Below are positions 1-11,674 of a stretch of 64,000 nt of DNA, one piece after another. Under the pieces are notes generated by a model. It ran no database searches, was not told where the DNA came from, and saw nothing but the letters and a program-made list of their open reading frames with translations. The translations under genes were made by a program, and so were the position numbers. This DNA comes from Halicephalobus mephisto (Eukaryota > Nematoda > Chromadorea > Rhabditida > Panagrolaimidae): contig SWDT01000108.1 of NCBI GenBank assembly GCA_009193035.1, forward strand, positions 124,001-188,000, in the 5' to 3' direction. Position 1 is the stretch's first letter. Every line of letters begins with the position of its first letter.

Positions 1-659
1 TATTAAGAGCTATTTAAAAGTACATTTCTTCGAAAGGTACTAAAAGTTCTAAGAAAATCTAAAACATTATAAATTAAATATCAACTAACACAAATTTTTG
101 TTGTATTAAATTTTCTCTCAAGAGCAAATTTATGAAAAATGTCTCTTAATCTTTATCCAGACAAGTGATTGTTCACAAAAGAATCGCAATTGTATTTCAT
201 GGAAAACAATTTTCTTCCAAGAGTTCTTGACCTTTCATTGCTTCTTATAAGTTCTACAAATAACACAACAATAATGACTAAATGATACATTCTGTTGAGA
301 ACAATAACAGTGATTTGTTTAAAGACAATAATTCTAACGATCTATGGAAAATGTAATTTTTCGAATATTTCATATTTAATTAAGTTCCCATGTGTAGACA
401 GGTACAAATAGTTGTTTGTTGTAGAAAATGAAATAAAACTACCAATATCAGTTGCTTAAATCAGGACTTGGATGTTGTATTATTTTACTGTATTTTACGT
501 CAACAAACAATTAAAGAACTTTGACACAACTACTACTTGTTTAATTAACGGAAGATACAACTGAACGGATTATAGGACAAATGTCTTCAAACATTCATAA
601 ACAAAAATAATTCAAATTGTACTGAAAGTTCCTACACAGTTTCAGAATCTGATGGAAAA

Positions 660-745
660 GTTTTTTGCAAGCTGAAGTCAACATCCTTAGCATATTTTCT
701 GCGTATAAATTGAATTTTTAGATTCAGAAGCATCTGTAGAAGTCA
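660..745 (+). pseudogene. Relic of zinc-finger last exon
   Basis: This stretch aligns with the last exon of the zinc-finger gene at 37024-38721, read on the plus strand. Matching blocks in the same order include TTGCAAGCTGAAG (versus CTGTAAACTGAAG), TTCTGCG, and ATTCAGAAGCATCTGTAGAAG (versus ATTCAGAAGCACCTGTTGAAG). The spacing is altered and the frame is not open. It lies just beyond the 3' end of the SRT-like pseudogene at 930-1880(-), convergent to it, the same arrangement as the intact pair at 36-38 kb. Nothing else is recognisable in 1-900. Confidence 0.7.
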
Positions 746-929
746 CTACAGAACAACCATATTAGAAGGATGCATCAAAATTCTAAGAACATGCTTTATT
801 ATCAATTTTCATCAATTTTTACAGAAAAAATTATATAATCGATGTAATGTGCACGATTCCGGAAAGAATGATCGTTTGCTAGTCTTGCAGGTATAATAAT
901 ACTGATACTGTCTCCTCTCAATTTAGAAA

Positions 930-1880
930 GAAAAAAGGTTCTGAAGAATCTCTTTCGAATAGCGCTGTAATAAAATTATATAAAAACCTTTTTTTAGAAG
1001 AACCACAAACCCATCCATAATAACATACAAAGTAGAATTTAAATTATAGGATAAAATCCAATATATGTTGATGATAACAGAAGTCCACAGAGTATCTGAG
1101 AGAATATGTGCATAAAAGTGTCAAGAGCAGAGAAACATGATATGATAAACAAAGAAGAAGGATGGGATAAATAGCAATAATTATTTTTTCTGCAAAGATG
1201 GTTTCGTTGATGCTAAGGAGTTTTTCTTAAAAGACATTTAAAAAATTACAAAAGAACATAACATAGCACAAAACTTATAGTAACAACAACAACCATATAA
1301 ACAATAAAGCAGAAGATAGGAATAGAGTAGTATAACTAGGAAGCAGCAGCGCTCTTGCCATAATCTCCAAAATCCTACTCCTAGTACAAATTTGTCATAT
1401 TATAGATGAGTCCTGTAAAGTTGATTACATAAAGGGTGGAAGCATTACTCCAATATTGCATCAGCAAATGAGTGTCAAAATAATAAAACGTGTTCCAATT
1501 CTTCTTCGAATCCTTCAAGATATACAACCTGTTCAATGCAAAGATCAATATTTAGAGGGCCATTGGCAACCATGAATCATTAGATACTCCTCCCAAAAAT
1601 GTTCTTAGCTTCTCATTGAAATAAGTTCCTGTAAAGGTAATTAACCCGAAGTAGATGTGACCAAGGAGTTGAGTATTATCAGCGATTCCTATGGATATCA
1701 TCATTCTGTAAATCTCAGAATGTCTAAAGTCTCTGTCAACTATGATAAGCTGAAGTTGAATTATTTTATTTGATTAAAATTGAAAGAAAATTTACAATCA
1801 ATATGATTAAATAAAATGGCAGGATGAAACCTGTTACTCTCGACTAAAGAGATCCAATCAGAATCTTATTTGAATGAAGA
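930..1880 (-). pseudogene. SRT-like chemoreceptor pseudogene
   Basis: Reading the minus strand gives all parts of a family 2 receptor: a first exon like ILIGSL (about 1800-1880), then IIVDRDFRHSEIYRMM and SIGIADNTQLLGHIYFGLIT, the ALNRLYIL segment, the VYMVVVVTI transmembrane segment, and a tail resembling DSPWTPVVIN and NPVLY in shifted frames (about 950-1150). The start codon position reads ATT instead of ATG. The first exon has an in-frame TAG, exon 2 has a TAA before the ALNR segment, and several frameshifts follow. The gene is clearly dead. Its closest intact relatives are the genes at 9060-10106 and 35910-36988. Confidence 0.85.
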
Positions 1881-1889
1881 AATAGAATT

Positions 1890-2595
1890 TGTAATTAGAG
1901 TATTATGGTTTGACTTGGTAATGGAGCAAATATTGATTTTTAACTAAATAATAGAGAAAAAAGAATTGGGATGTGATTTTTTAACATGAATATACAATAG
2001 ATTGTTAGTTTTTAAGGGTGAAATCCAGCTGAATTGTAGACTCAAAAAATGTTGGATATGCTATAAAAAAGAGAACGAGAAAAACTGCATAGTTCCGTGA
2101 CAATTGGAGATATTGAGAATTTAAATTTCAAAGAAAATTCCTGGTAATGCCATGAATGCTTTCCATTATAATTAGGGCGGATTTCGTGTTGGTATTTGCT
2201 AAATAAAAATATAATAACTGAATGAGAAAGGAACCTGAATAAAAGCTTTATAGATGAAAGGCTCTTATTGGAAATCTGCCATCATTTTAGAAAAGTATGT
2301 TTGAATTCATATTTAGTGAATTTCCACAGTTGTGATATTGGAATGAAATTACGAACCATAATATACGGTTATAGAATTGTTGAAAGTTTATTTGATACTC
2401 TAGAATCATTGCAAAACTATCCAAAGATGGAATTTAGCATTTTGTTTTCGACTGAAAAGTGCTACAAACCAGAGTTAAAACAATGTTGTCGTAAACAGTT
2501 TTGTTTTCCATAGTCGGAAAATGATTAATAAGTTTGAAACAGTAGGAAACCTTTTTGATTTCAATTTCTGTGTTTTGCTTATTTAATGAATAAAT
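1890..2595. other. Intergenic, no supported gene
   Basis: AT-rich sequence between the SRT-like pseudogene and the downstream flank of the 3194-4321 receptor. A chance open frame of about 80 codons on the plus strand (2268-2513) has no recognisable motif. I see no RNA gene or repeat here. Confidence 0.5.
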
Positions 2596-2599
2596 ATTA

Positions 2600-2795
2600 T
2601 GAAATCAGAATATTCTAACATTTATAGAAGATAGTGACGGGATGAGAATTGTTCTTTAATTCGCAAATGAAAAACAACGTTGGCATTGTAGACAAAAGGA
2701 AACAAGATAAATGTACTTTTATTTAAAAATCATAAAACACATGCAGTAAATACATACGTATTGAGAAACAATACAAAACTTACTAAAATCAGCGA
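2600..2795. repeat. Direct repeat, copy 1
   Basis: About 195 bp almost identical to 4758-4952, with only a few differences. It lies downstream of the 3194-4321 receptor, while the second copy lies downstream of the 5308-6523 receptor. Flanking sequence on both sides is homologous but much more diverged. A roughly 190 bp stretch (about 2800-2990) present after this copy is missing after the other. Confidence 0.85.
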
Positions 2796-3193
2796 AATTG
2801 ACCTTGCATTGACTTAAATCAGCTTCGCATTTTCAGGGAACATTCTCTTCATTAACAAATTCGTCTATTTCTGAAAACGCATTTGAATTCGACGTCAAGT
2901 ACTAACAGAAGGTTTATGATCGTCATGTAAATACAGATGTACAATCCATATAGAACATCAGACTCAGCTAACTCGTGAAGTGAGAAGAATAAGCTCTAAA
3001 AGCTTCTTGAATTATGATATAATCTGCATTTTTCTTTAGTATTCGATTTATAGGTTTTTCCCATATTAAAGATTCCTTTAATGTCCAAAAATGTTAAAAA
3101 TTATGTTTTGCTTAAATTCTATATATTAAAATATCTTAAATGGCTGATTATTGTTCCAATTGTCACAAAAATTTAATATTTACTTTGGGTAAA

Positions 3194-4321
3194 TTACCTA
3201 GCAGCATATATGGAGGAAATTCCTTGTTCGGCTGTTTGTGTCGTTTGAAAGATCATTGATGTCACTGCCGGTACAATTGTTCCATTTATTATTCCACATG
3301 GCTTCGTGAGTGTAATTATTATGTTATTTCTGTAGTCCTTGATAATAATCAGTGTCAGAAGAGGGTTAGCAAATGGAATTGCCGAATAGAGGAGAGCTAT
3401 TATGAGACCCACACCAGGGACATTTGCATGAGTAACAGCCATCGTAACTGCCATACTTATTGGGATGAGACAAACCACACAAGGAATAATGGCTTGGAAA
3501 ATGAGAATTATGGTAATCTGTCTTTGGACATCTCTCATTTGGAGAGTCATTTGGGTCCTTATAGCCTTTAAATGACGCCAGATCTTCAAGTTGCAGAATA
3601 TTGTAATCAAGTAGACACTGATAACCAGAAAATACGCATAGCTGAAGAGGATTTTCAGAGGCCATTCATTAATCGAAGCGACAACGAAGTTAGGAATGCC
3701 CTCATCGTAGTTGTGATCTGCCTTTAGCAGTACTACTGCTTTATTCCAATCTTTCTCATTGGGCCAGAAAGTATATGTAGTCCAAAGGGCATAAATCAAA
3801 GCTGGGATAAAAGCCGAGACAAGGAGCACACAGTAAGTAATGAAAGTGACTTTGATTCCTTTCACAATTAGGAGATAACGATAGATGAACTGAACCGAAA
3901 CTCCTGTTAAACAGTAGAACAACGAAAAAACCTGCAGAAGGCTGAATGAATAAAATATTAAAAAGTGAAACTTGCCCAAAAACAAATTAAGAGGTTATTA
4001 TAGGGAGCATGAATATTTTCCAAAGGGCCTATCATATACATGTAGAAGTTTCCGTTTTTCTGATCTGTTTGCTGCAAATATTCACCTAAAATACATTTTT
4101 CATAGTAAAAAACTTACTGTTTTGGCCATCATATTGACAATGCTGAAGAAGGTGTCAATTAAGCAGTTTTGGAGGAAAATCGGTTTATATTCTTTCAATT
4201 TGATACCTGTCTTGTAGATAATTAAGTAAAATAAAATGGAGTTGAGAGTAAGTCCGATGATGCTGACAGCGTTGTCGAACCATTCTACCAATGTCCTTAA
4301 ACTAATATGGCTAGACTCCAT
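3194..4321 (-). CDS. 7TM chemoreceptor, Str-superfamily-like (gene A)
   Basis: Putative chemosensory GPCR of the neuronal plasma membrane; the ligand is unknown. The model has three exons: 4321-4118 (68 codons, TM1, start MESSHISL), 4071-3976 (32 codons, containing MYMIGPLE) and 3931-3194 (TM3-TM7), giving 345 aa. Exon boundaries and phases match the paralogues at 5308-6523, 28082-29225 and 32268-33330 exactly. Landmarks are LKEYKPIFLQNC after TM1, GVSVQFIYRYLLIVKG, PNFVVASINEWPL, the QRQITIILIFQ segment before TM6, and NPLLTLIIIKDYR at the end of TM7. Intron 2 begins GCAAGT rather than GTAAGT, making it a GC-AG intron; the paralogue at 6177 keeps GT. The 7TM receptor call is firm. The subfamily (SRD, STR or SRJ-like) is inference from the LLYLIIYKT and QNC-type motifs. 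Confidence 0.88.
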
Positions 4322-4757
4322 TGCTTGTTGATCATAGACAAAACAGATTACAGGAGATTTTTCTTATGTATAAATATTAAAAACAAACCATCAGAAAAAT
4401 TTACAGCGAGAAATCTTATGAAAGGAATTTACCTTCACTCCAAGATAATTTTTTAGCCCAGAGGAATAACAACAATTTATGTACTTACGTTATCTCTTAT
4501 AATAACTGTCAAATCCTTACTACGTAATCTAATTACTCATTATTGTACTTTCACTATACTAGATTCTACAAAATGTAGTGAACAATTTTGAAAGTAACAC
4601 CTTAAACTGAAAATTCTTGTTGACATACTTTTCTAGACTTTTCGTGCCAAATATTTCTGTCCTCTATATGAAAACATGATTAATGATAAGTTCAAAACAA
4701 TAGGAAATCCATTTGACGTCAATCCTGTGCTCGGTTTGTATAGTAAATACATATTGT
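4322..4757. other. Intergenic between receptors A and B
   Basis: This is the upstream region of gene A and the distal downstream flank of gene B. It has no long open frame and no recognised element. Confidence 0.5.
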
Positions 4758-4952
4758 GAAATCAGAATATTCTAACATTTATAGAAGATAGTGACGGGAT
4801 GAGAATTGTTCTTTAATTCGCAAATGAAAAACAACGTTGGCATTGTAGACAAAAGGAAACAAGATAAATGTACTTTTATTTTAAAATCATACAACACATG
4901 CAGTAAATATATACGTATTGAGAAACAATACAAAACTTACTAAAATCAGCGA
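4758..4952. repeat. Direct repeat, copy 2
   Basis: Near-identical partner of 2600-2795. It begins close to AATCAGAATATTCTAACAT and runs through AACAACGTTGGCATTGTAG to beyond ACGTATTGAGAAACAAT. The high identity contrasts with the diverged flanks and with the diverged coding regions of genes A and B. Confidence 0.85.
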
Positions 4953-5191
4953 AATTACCCCTGAATTGAAAACAATGAGCTTTAAAAATTTGTTGATTTA
5001 TACCACAGTCGTCATTTTTCTCCAGCACCTGATCTACAGATTTTTTGTATTAAAGATCTATCTAATTTCCGAAAGTATTATAAATCATGTCTTCTATAAA
5101 TTTCATATATTAAAACATCTGAAATGACTGATTATTACTACAATTCTCATGAGAGTATGATATTCCCTTTGAATAAATTACTCAACAGTGT

Positions 5192-5408
5192 CGGAAAACT
5201 AAATCTGGCCTCATCTAGTCCGAAACTAATATGGAAGGAAAAATGTCTCTCGGCAGGCATCGAACCCGCATCGTCTTGCTATCCGGGCAAGTGCTTTTTC
5301 TCTTAAGCTACGAGAGCGACCTTTTCCAATTCCATTCATGGAAGCAGAATCGTTTCTCCTGAACGATCGCTCCTTTCTCGCTACGCTTAATGTCGCGACA
5401 AACAGTGT
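5192..5408 (-). mobile_element. 217-bp insertion with tRNA-like core, 8-bp TSD
   Basis: A GC-richer block is inserted at the 3' end of gene B. It is flanked by AACAGTGT at 5184-5191 and again at 5401-5408, so the interval given is the insert plus one duplicate. Removing it joins the flanks into sequence collinear with the downstream region of gene A (a shared TAATTTA-CCAAAG-type stretch) and would give gene B a short C-terminus ending ...NTVE then TAA. It contains the tRNA-like segment at 5246-5317 and a perfect GTCGCGAC palindrome near 5392. No terminal inverted repeats are visible, so a SINE-like or other non-autonomous element is likely. Confidence 0.72.
5246..5317 (-). ncRNA. tRNA-like pseudogene (SINE head candidate)
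   Basis: The minus strand folds as a cloverleaf. The acceptor arms are GCTCTCG/CGAGAGA (first pair mismatched). The D stem is GCTT/AAGC, the anticodon stem is CTTGC/GCAAG with a 7-nt loop, and the T arm is GCGGG-TTCGATG-CCTGC with a perfect B box (GGTTCGATGCC). A TTTTT run follows shortly after, as in Pol III terminators. The D loop lacks the usual GG and position 33 of the anticodon loop is C rather than T, so this is probably not a decoding tRNA. The stop codon of gene B lies inside its 5' part. Confidence 0.6.
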
Positions 5409-6523
5409 TTTTGAGGAAGTTCCCTCTATCGGCCGCAGGAGGGATTTGGAGGGTATTAGATGTCACTACTGGTACGATTGCTCCATTTCTTATCCCACAG
5501 ATTCTTTTGAGCACCGTTATTATGTTGTTTCTGTAGTTCTTGATAACGATCAATGTCAGAAGAGGGTTAGCAAATGGACTTGCCGAATAGAGGAGACCTA
5601 TTATAAGACCCACACCAGGGACATTTGCATGCAACACAGTCATTGTGGCTGCCATACCTATTGGAATGAGACAAACCATACAAGGAATAATGGCTTGAAA
5701 GATCAAGGTTGCAGTAATTTGCCTTTGGGCATCTCTTGCTTGAACACTCATCTGACTCTCCATAGCCTTTAGATGACGCCAAACCTTGATGTTGGAGAAT
5801 ATCGTGATCATGTAGACACTGATAACCAGAAAGTACGCATAGCTGAAGAGGACTTTTAGTGGCCACTCGTCAATCGAAGCGACAACGAAGTTAGGAATCC
5901 CCTCATCGTAGTTGTGATCTGCCTTTAGCAGTACTACTGCTTTATTCCAATCTTCTTCATTGGGCCAGAAAGTGTAAACGGTCCAAAGGGCATAACTCAA
6001 AGCTGGAATGAAGGCCGAGACGAGGAGCGCACAGTAAGTAATGAAAGTGACTTTGGTTCCTTTCACAATTAGGAGATAACGATAGATGAACTGGACTGGA
6101 ACTCCAGTTAAACAGTAAAACAATGAGAAGACCTGCAGTATTCTCGATTAGTAAAATATTGGAAATTGAAACTTACCCAAAAACAAATTAAAAGGTTATG
6201 GTATGAAGCATTGATACCCTCCAACGGCCCTATCATATACATGTAGAAGTTTCCGTTTTTCTGATCTATTTGCTGTACATATTTCGTTACAATATTTTCC
6301 ATAGTAAAAAACCTACCGTTTTCGCCATCATATTGACAATGCTGAAGAAGGTGTCAATTAAGCAGTTCTGAATCAAAATAGGTTTATACTCTTTTAATTT
6401 AGTACTTGTTTTGTGGATAATCGAGTAAAGTAGTATTAAATTCAGAGCAAATCCGATGATACTGACAACATTGTCGAAGCATTTGATCAAGTTTCTCAAG
6501 CTAATATGTTGGTAAGGTTCCAT
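5308..6523 (-). CDS. 7TM chemoreceptor, Str-superfamily-like (gene B)
   Basis: Closest paralogue of gene A and in tandem with it. Exons are 6523-6317 (69 codons), 6272-6177 (32 codons) and 6132-5308, giving 343 aa. Start MEPYQHISL; landmarks KLKEYKPILIQNC, MYMIGPLEGI, GVPVQFIYRYLLIVKG, PNFVVASIDEWPL, QRQITATLIFQ and NPLLTLIVIKNYR. All introns use GT-AG (donors GTAGGT and GTAAGT). The last roughly 35 residues, from about 5409 to the stop at 5308, are not homologous to the other family members. They come from the inserted element at 5192-5408, whose tRNA-like part supplies the TAG stop. The membrane domain is intact, so the protein is probably still made with a changed cytoplasmic tail. Confidence 0.87.
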
Positions 6524-6855
6524 TGGATTCCACTGGCAGATAAAGTATATGAATAAGGTTTTTTTGCTCTTAAATACCTAAAGCAAATGATTAAAAGACG
6601 CTTGCTGTGAAAGGAGAAAATGCCAAGTAGTATAAGAATTATAGGTTGGGCATATGATTGATTGTCGGTTGTCTTGAAAAGGTAAAGATTGTAGGGTCTT
6701 ACTGTATGTACAGATGATAATTAAACTTTACTTTTTACACCAAATGAAGATGAAAAAAGTGGATACTTGACTACTCCTAGTCGAACTCTGAGTGGCTCTG
6801 ATGACAGATTATATTGAAAAAATTTATTAAAAATTAAATAGGTATAAATTTATTA

Positions 6856-6905
6856 TTCTGACCTTTTATCATACTTTTGTAGTACTGACTGACTGGGCGG
6901 TGCTT
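6856..6905 (+). repeat. Dispersed 45-bp repeat, copy a
   Basis: Begins TTCTGACCTTTTAT and ends GACTGGGCGGTG. Related copies occur at 7306-7352(+), 10219-10270(-) and 34546-34597(-). Confidence 0.65.
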
Positions 6906-7305
6906 TTGATATTTGTGTAAGTCATTAGGAGGACTGAACACTATTCTCGATATTGACACATTTATAATAGAAAACTCATAAATTAAATCTAACTTTGTTC
7001 CAAGATAATTCTTTGACTCAGAGGAATAATAACTATTTGCAAACTTGTAGTATTTGAATAGTTGTAAAAAGGATTTTCCAATTAATGCTAATATCGGCGC
7101 TGTGGTTATCAGCTAAATGGCTTAATCTATCCAGAAAAGTTTAAACCTTTACGGTATCTAGAATCACGAATATCTTTATTCAAGTATATCCCTAGTGACA
7201 TAAAGAGGAGAGATCCCTTATTCAGCTATCAGCAGCCCGGCTCGAAGGAAGTTCTTCACAGACAACTAAACAAGGTTCAGTAGCAATTGGCTTTAAAACG
7301 GACTA

Positions 7306-7352
7306 TCCTGACCTTTTATCGCATTATGAATTTGTCAGCTGATTGAGTGGTT
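7306..7352 (+). repeat. Dispersed 45-bp repeat, copy b
   Basis: Begins TCCTGACCTTTTAT and ends GATTGAGTGGT. It is more diverged than copy a and 450 bp away from it. Confidence 0.55.
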
Positions 7353-8834
7353 TTTCTCTTTGAACAGTCATGTGGGAAGTTCTGAATTAAATAACTGTTT
7401 CTCTTATATTACACATTTACAGTGTTTGTATAACAGGCTACGAATCCACATTACATATTCTAGGTACTCATTACTGTGCTTTCGCTTTACTAGAGCCTAT
7501 AAAATGTGGTGAAACTTTTCGAGAGTAGCACCTTAAATTGGCAATTATAGAAACTCTTATTGAGACAATGTTATTTTCGAATTTTCAAAATGAAGGGAAC
7601 ATTGGAGATTTGCTTCGTTTGTTTCATGGATAAAAAGTTTTATCCCCATTGAAATTTTTAAAAAAATAGAGTAGGAATCCACTTTGACAAAAATCAATGT
7701 TCTTTCTTTTTGCGCCAAAGCAATCCGAAAATACCAAACAGAGACAACTTTTTCATATCCAGAATCATCTGTTGAAGTAAGCTGAAAGAACCAATCCGAC
7801 AAAAATGCAGTTAGAGTTTACTTTTCATATTTTGTTTACAATAAGCATAACTGTTAAAGCCAAAGCGCTTCAATTGCTGGATGAATGAACTGTTCATCAA
7901 ACATATCCAAGCTAAATCTACTTAGGAAAAGATGATAATTAAATGAAAATACATATGAATCACTAATCAAATGTCGATCAAAGATTTTTCAAGACACTGA
8001 GTTTCAGTAAATATTGAAAGCTGGAAGTATTAGAAATAAAGTGCTTATTGATACTTTTCATTATGTTTCACTGTCTTCGAAGAATGACTTTATAAAAGGT
8101 TCATAATAGAATATTTTAATTAATAGATTGATGAATTATAAATTAGGAAGGTACAATTGTAAAAATCATTTCTCAAGAATAGTTGAAGAGCATGTAAACC
8201 TACTCATGTAGTAATAATAGACAAATCTTATCATGAATCTGTTAAAATACCCTTTTCCAGAAGAAGATATTAAGAGTTCTGAGAGTCAGAACATTGCAAA
8301 CAAAATGTTTCTCAACAATGGATTTTCATTATTTGAAATTTTCTTTAAGAATCATATTAGAAAGTATTCTTGATATTAGTTTCAAAAACCAACTATTATA
8401 TCTTTTTTTAATAATGTTTATCAATGTCATTAAGCTTTCAATATTTCTTCTAATTTTAAGCAACATCAAAATAATGATCAACTGCATGTACTTGCTCGAA
8501 AATAGTGCAAATTACTTTTATTTTAAAAATTCTGTCGATTTAAAGAAAAAAAATTTGCCGAACATATCTTATTAAATTTAAACTCCCAATGAAACACCTG
8601 TGAAAGCCATAAGTAGGCAGTTGAGAAAATAATCAGGTCATGTAGGCAAAACAAAGCCGACAATTTCAAACATTAAATTAGAGTATTGAGGCTGTATTTC
8701 ATCATCGCATCATGTGTTTAAAAGACATTGAAGCTCTTTGACAAGTGTACTACTTTTTACCAATAAAAATATTATACAGTTGAGTAAACCATATATTTCT
8801 ACAACAATTTTTGTAAATAAATATTATAGTTCTA

Positions 8835-8960
8835 CATAAGATCCTTGTCTAAGTTGACGAAAAGAACACTTCTCCTGTAGATGTTACGAATAAGGATTCA
8901 ATGAGAAACAGACTGAATCCTCATATTCACAAGTATCTGCTGCAACAGACGTAGAAAGAA
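8835..8960 (+). pseudogene. Relic of zinc-finger last exon (best preserved)
   Basis: Collinear with the zinc-finger coding exon of 37024-38721 across both fingers. The block CGAATAAGGATTCAATGAG corresponds to CGAACAAGGATTCAGTGCT, followed by AAACAGACTGAATCCTCA and ATTCACAAGTATCTGCTG matching the H-x3-H end of the finger. A CAA codon has become TAA. The relic lies 100 bp past the stop of the SRT-like gene at 9060-10106, in convergent orientation, as in the intact pair. Confidence 0.85.
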
Positions 8961-9059
8961 CAAATAAAAGAAGAATCCAACCACCATTGCTAGAACACAA
9001 TTTCTTGTTATCATTTTTATTCATGAATTTTATATTAAGCACAGAAGGAAAGTCGAAAT

Positions 9060-10106
9060 CTATATGACTTTCGGAACCTCAAATGGTTGTTTCGGTCCCA
9101 TGAAGAAAGGAATATTGCTTGCTTTTTTTCCACAAAAAACAAAAATCTTCAAGGATCTCTCCCGAATGGTGCTATAATGAGGTTATAAATGAAACTTTTG
9201 TCAGACAAATTACAAACCTATTCATGGTAAGATACAAAACGGGGTTGAGAGCGCCGAATAAAACCCAAAAGACGTTGATGACAACAGGAGTCCATGGAGA
9301 ATCCGGAAGGAAGTACATGTAATAATGCCAACAGCAAATGAGAACAACCGTATAGAGGAAAATAACAAATGATTGGATGAGTAACATAAATTCTCGCTTC
9401 ACCAGCAATTGCTGATTTGATGTTAAAGAGCTTCTCTGAAAAGTCACATGCATATAATTCTAAACTAAGGTAATATACCATAAAAACAATAGTAACGACA
9501 ACAGCCATGTATACAATAAAAGTCAAACAAATAAACAAGAGAGAAATGTATACATCGGTAGTGGAAACAATACTGCTCCATGCTCCAGAATCATATGTCC
9601 AGTAGAAGTTTTTGTGATTGTAGATGATTCCCGTCAAGCTTGTCAGATAGAGGATAAAGAAAGCCCCTCCGAAAATCCAACAAAATATCAGCATCACAAG
9701 AACCGAATATAAGTTTTGGTTTTTGTTTGGATTCTTAAATATGTATAATCTGTTCAGTGCAAGCATCAATGTCTGAGGAACCATTGCTAACCATGAAGCA
9801 TTAGCTAGCCCTCCCATAAGTTTTTCAAATCTGTTACCAAAATTGTTTTCTGTGAGTGTGATTAATCCAGAGTAGACATGGACAACGAGTTGGAGACAAT
9901 CTGCAACCCCTATGGACACTATAATTTTGTAGGCTGCAGAGTTTCTGAGATCTCTGTCGGCTATGATGATCTGAAAATTTCTTATTTAATGCTTAAAAAG
10001 CAAAGGAAGTTACAGTTAATATCATAATATGAAATGGCAAGATGAAAGCTGCAAGTCCTAAATAAAGTGACCCAATCAGAATTCTCTCTGAATTAGAAAA
10101 CAACAT
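9060..10106 (-). CDS. 7TM chemoreceptor, SRT-like (gene C)
   Basis: Intact four-exon gene: 10106-10014 (31 codons, MLFSNSERILIGSLYLGL), 9970-9479 (164 codons), 9435-9218, and 9171-9060; 304 aa. Exon sizes 93, 492 and 218 match the paralogues at 11675, 19259 and 35910. The last intron is only 46 bp and is easily misread as coding with a premature stop. Landmarks are SIGVADCLQL, LANASWLAM, LALNRLYIFKNP, a WTYDSGAWS extracellular stretch, VKREFMLLIQSF, DSPWTPVV, and NPVLYLTMN at the end of TM7. The LALNR stretch occupies the DRY-like position, as in SRT and related SRG-superfamily receptors; that family call is inference. A TTTTTTCAG acceptor lies about 30 nt upstream of the ATG and could receive a spliced leader. 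Most of exon 3 is almost identical to the gene at 35910-36988. Confidence 0.9.
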
Positions 10107-11674
10107 TCGAAAGTAAGAATTTACACAGTAGCTGAAAAAATTGGATACAATTCAATTTGTTTGAACTGCAGACGGGGAGGATGAAATTGAAGCCGTCCAA
10201 TGGCTGGCAAAAACCTATGACACCGCCTAATCAGACAACGATGTAAAAGGGCAATAAAAGGTCAGAATAGTGAGCCAAAATTAACCAATGCTTATAGTTT
10301 CCTCTTTAGTTTATTTGCGAGAGATCCGAGAGTCCAATCGAATCTGGCTGACAATAATCGGACAAAGATGATTCTTTTCTGCTTCTTCCAGATGTGAAGA
10401 AAGAAAAAAGTTTGGCGATGACTTAGACATACGATAAGAACCTACAATTTTCGTACTCCAAGTGAATTTATCATTCATATGAGTCAAAACTTACTTACTA
10501 TAATGATATTTAGTGAGTTCATCGTTTGGTGTGCTTTTCTAGTTCATCTTACTAATGGACTGTCATTAATTCTTTTATGAATGCTTAGAATTCAGATATT
10601 AATTTGAACACAGCAAATCCAATTCTTCTGTTGAAATTATTCTTTGATTTGTACGTTCAAGTGTATTTAAATCTCAGTAAACCGATAATAATACAAAAAA
10701 GAAGATAATTATTCATAGTATCACGTCAACGCCAAGTTGCCGTGTCATTGTTGAAATATAAGTTGGTCGCTACATGACTAATGCAAGAATTGTTTATATG
10801 CGATATATCGTAAGAAAGCAAGTATCACGTTGCTATTGTTTGCTTTGTAGTCTAACTTTTTATATAAAACTTATTATTTGCAGTGATGTCTATTATTCGT
10901 AGTTCCTACCATTTCATACTTTTGAGAGCCCATCCAGAAACTGCAACAATAATGTTATGAGCTTGTCATTTGCTTTGATATTATGGGTCATTTTGACGAA
11001 GACAAAATGCACATTAATCTTTATCCTAAAGTAAATCATAGTTTTAAAAATCAAAAACATTCAGCACAAACGCTTACAATAATATTTCAAAACGAATTCC
11101 TGAAATTATTCAATCAAGATCAAAACTTGTAAATTTGATTTTTCAGTGATTCTGCAACAATTCAGAAACATTCAGTAGATATTGAAGACTTTTGGAGCTT
11201 TTATAGTACACTATGCTTTTGGCTCAATATTTTAATCAAGGAGATTTATTGGAAATGAATCACGTAGTTAAACTTTTAAAATTTCTGAGGATTTTTTATG
11301 GCAAATTTTAATCCTATTTTCTTTTTAATCTATTGTTTTATTTCATTTAACAGACACTAGAATTATTAAAACGATATGCAGGTTAACTATTGTAGGGAAT
11401 GTTAATGACGTGAAATTACTTTTAAAATTTAATGGTTCAGTGCTACCAAGATAATTCTCACGCAATTTCTTCAGTCTATTTTACGTTTTCCTTCTAAAAT
11501 GAGTCTGAATACTTTTTTAAACCTCTGAAGTCTAACTTAGTTCCGTTATTGAAGAAAAGACAAATCATTTGTCGCGGATTAATATTCTTAAAGTTATATT
11601 TCCTTTTTCTATTGGATTCAAAAGCAAAAACATTTGCCCTATTATTCGGCTAAATTTTAATTTCCGAATTTCAG
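10107..11674. other. Divergent promoter region of genes C and D
   Basis: These 1.57 kb separate two divergently transcribed SRT-like genes. The region holds one copy of the dispersed 45-bp repeat (10219-10270, minus orientation) and otherwise AT-rich sequence without open frames of note. Confidence 0.5.
10219..10270 (-). repeat. Dispersed 45-bp repeat, copy c
   Basis: The minus strand reads TTCTGACCTTTTATTG and ends TCTGATTAGGCGGTG. It lies 110 bp upstream of the start of gene C. Confidence 0.65.

Larger units (their letters stand above)
6524..8830. other. Intergenic; two copies of a short dispersed repeat
   Basis: No gene could be supported. Two copies of a roughly 45-bp conserved sequence sit at 6856-6905 and 7306-7352. 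Each begins TTCTGACCTTTTAT or a close variant and ends in GACTGGGCGGTG or GATTGAGTGGT. Chance frames at 7557-7802(-) and 8294-8575(+) lack recognisable motifs. Confidence 0.5.

Noticed and set aside
5338..5772. 144-codon plus-strand open frame
   Set aside because: Shadow of gene B coding sequence on the other strand; the receptor reading is supported by paralogues and introns.
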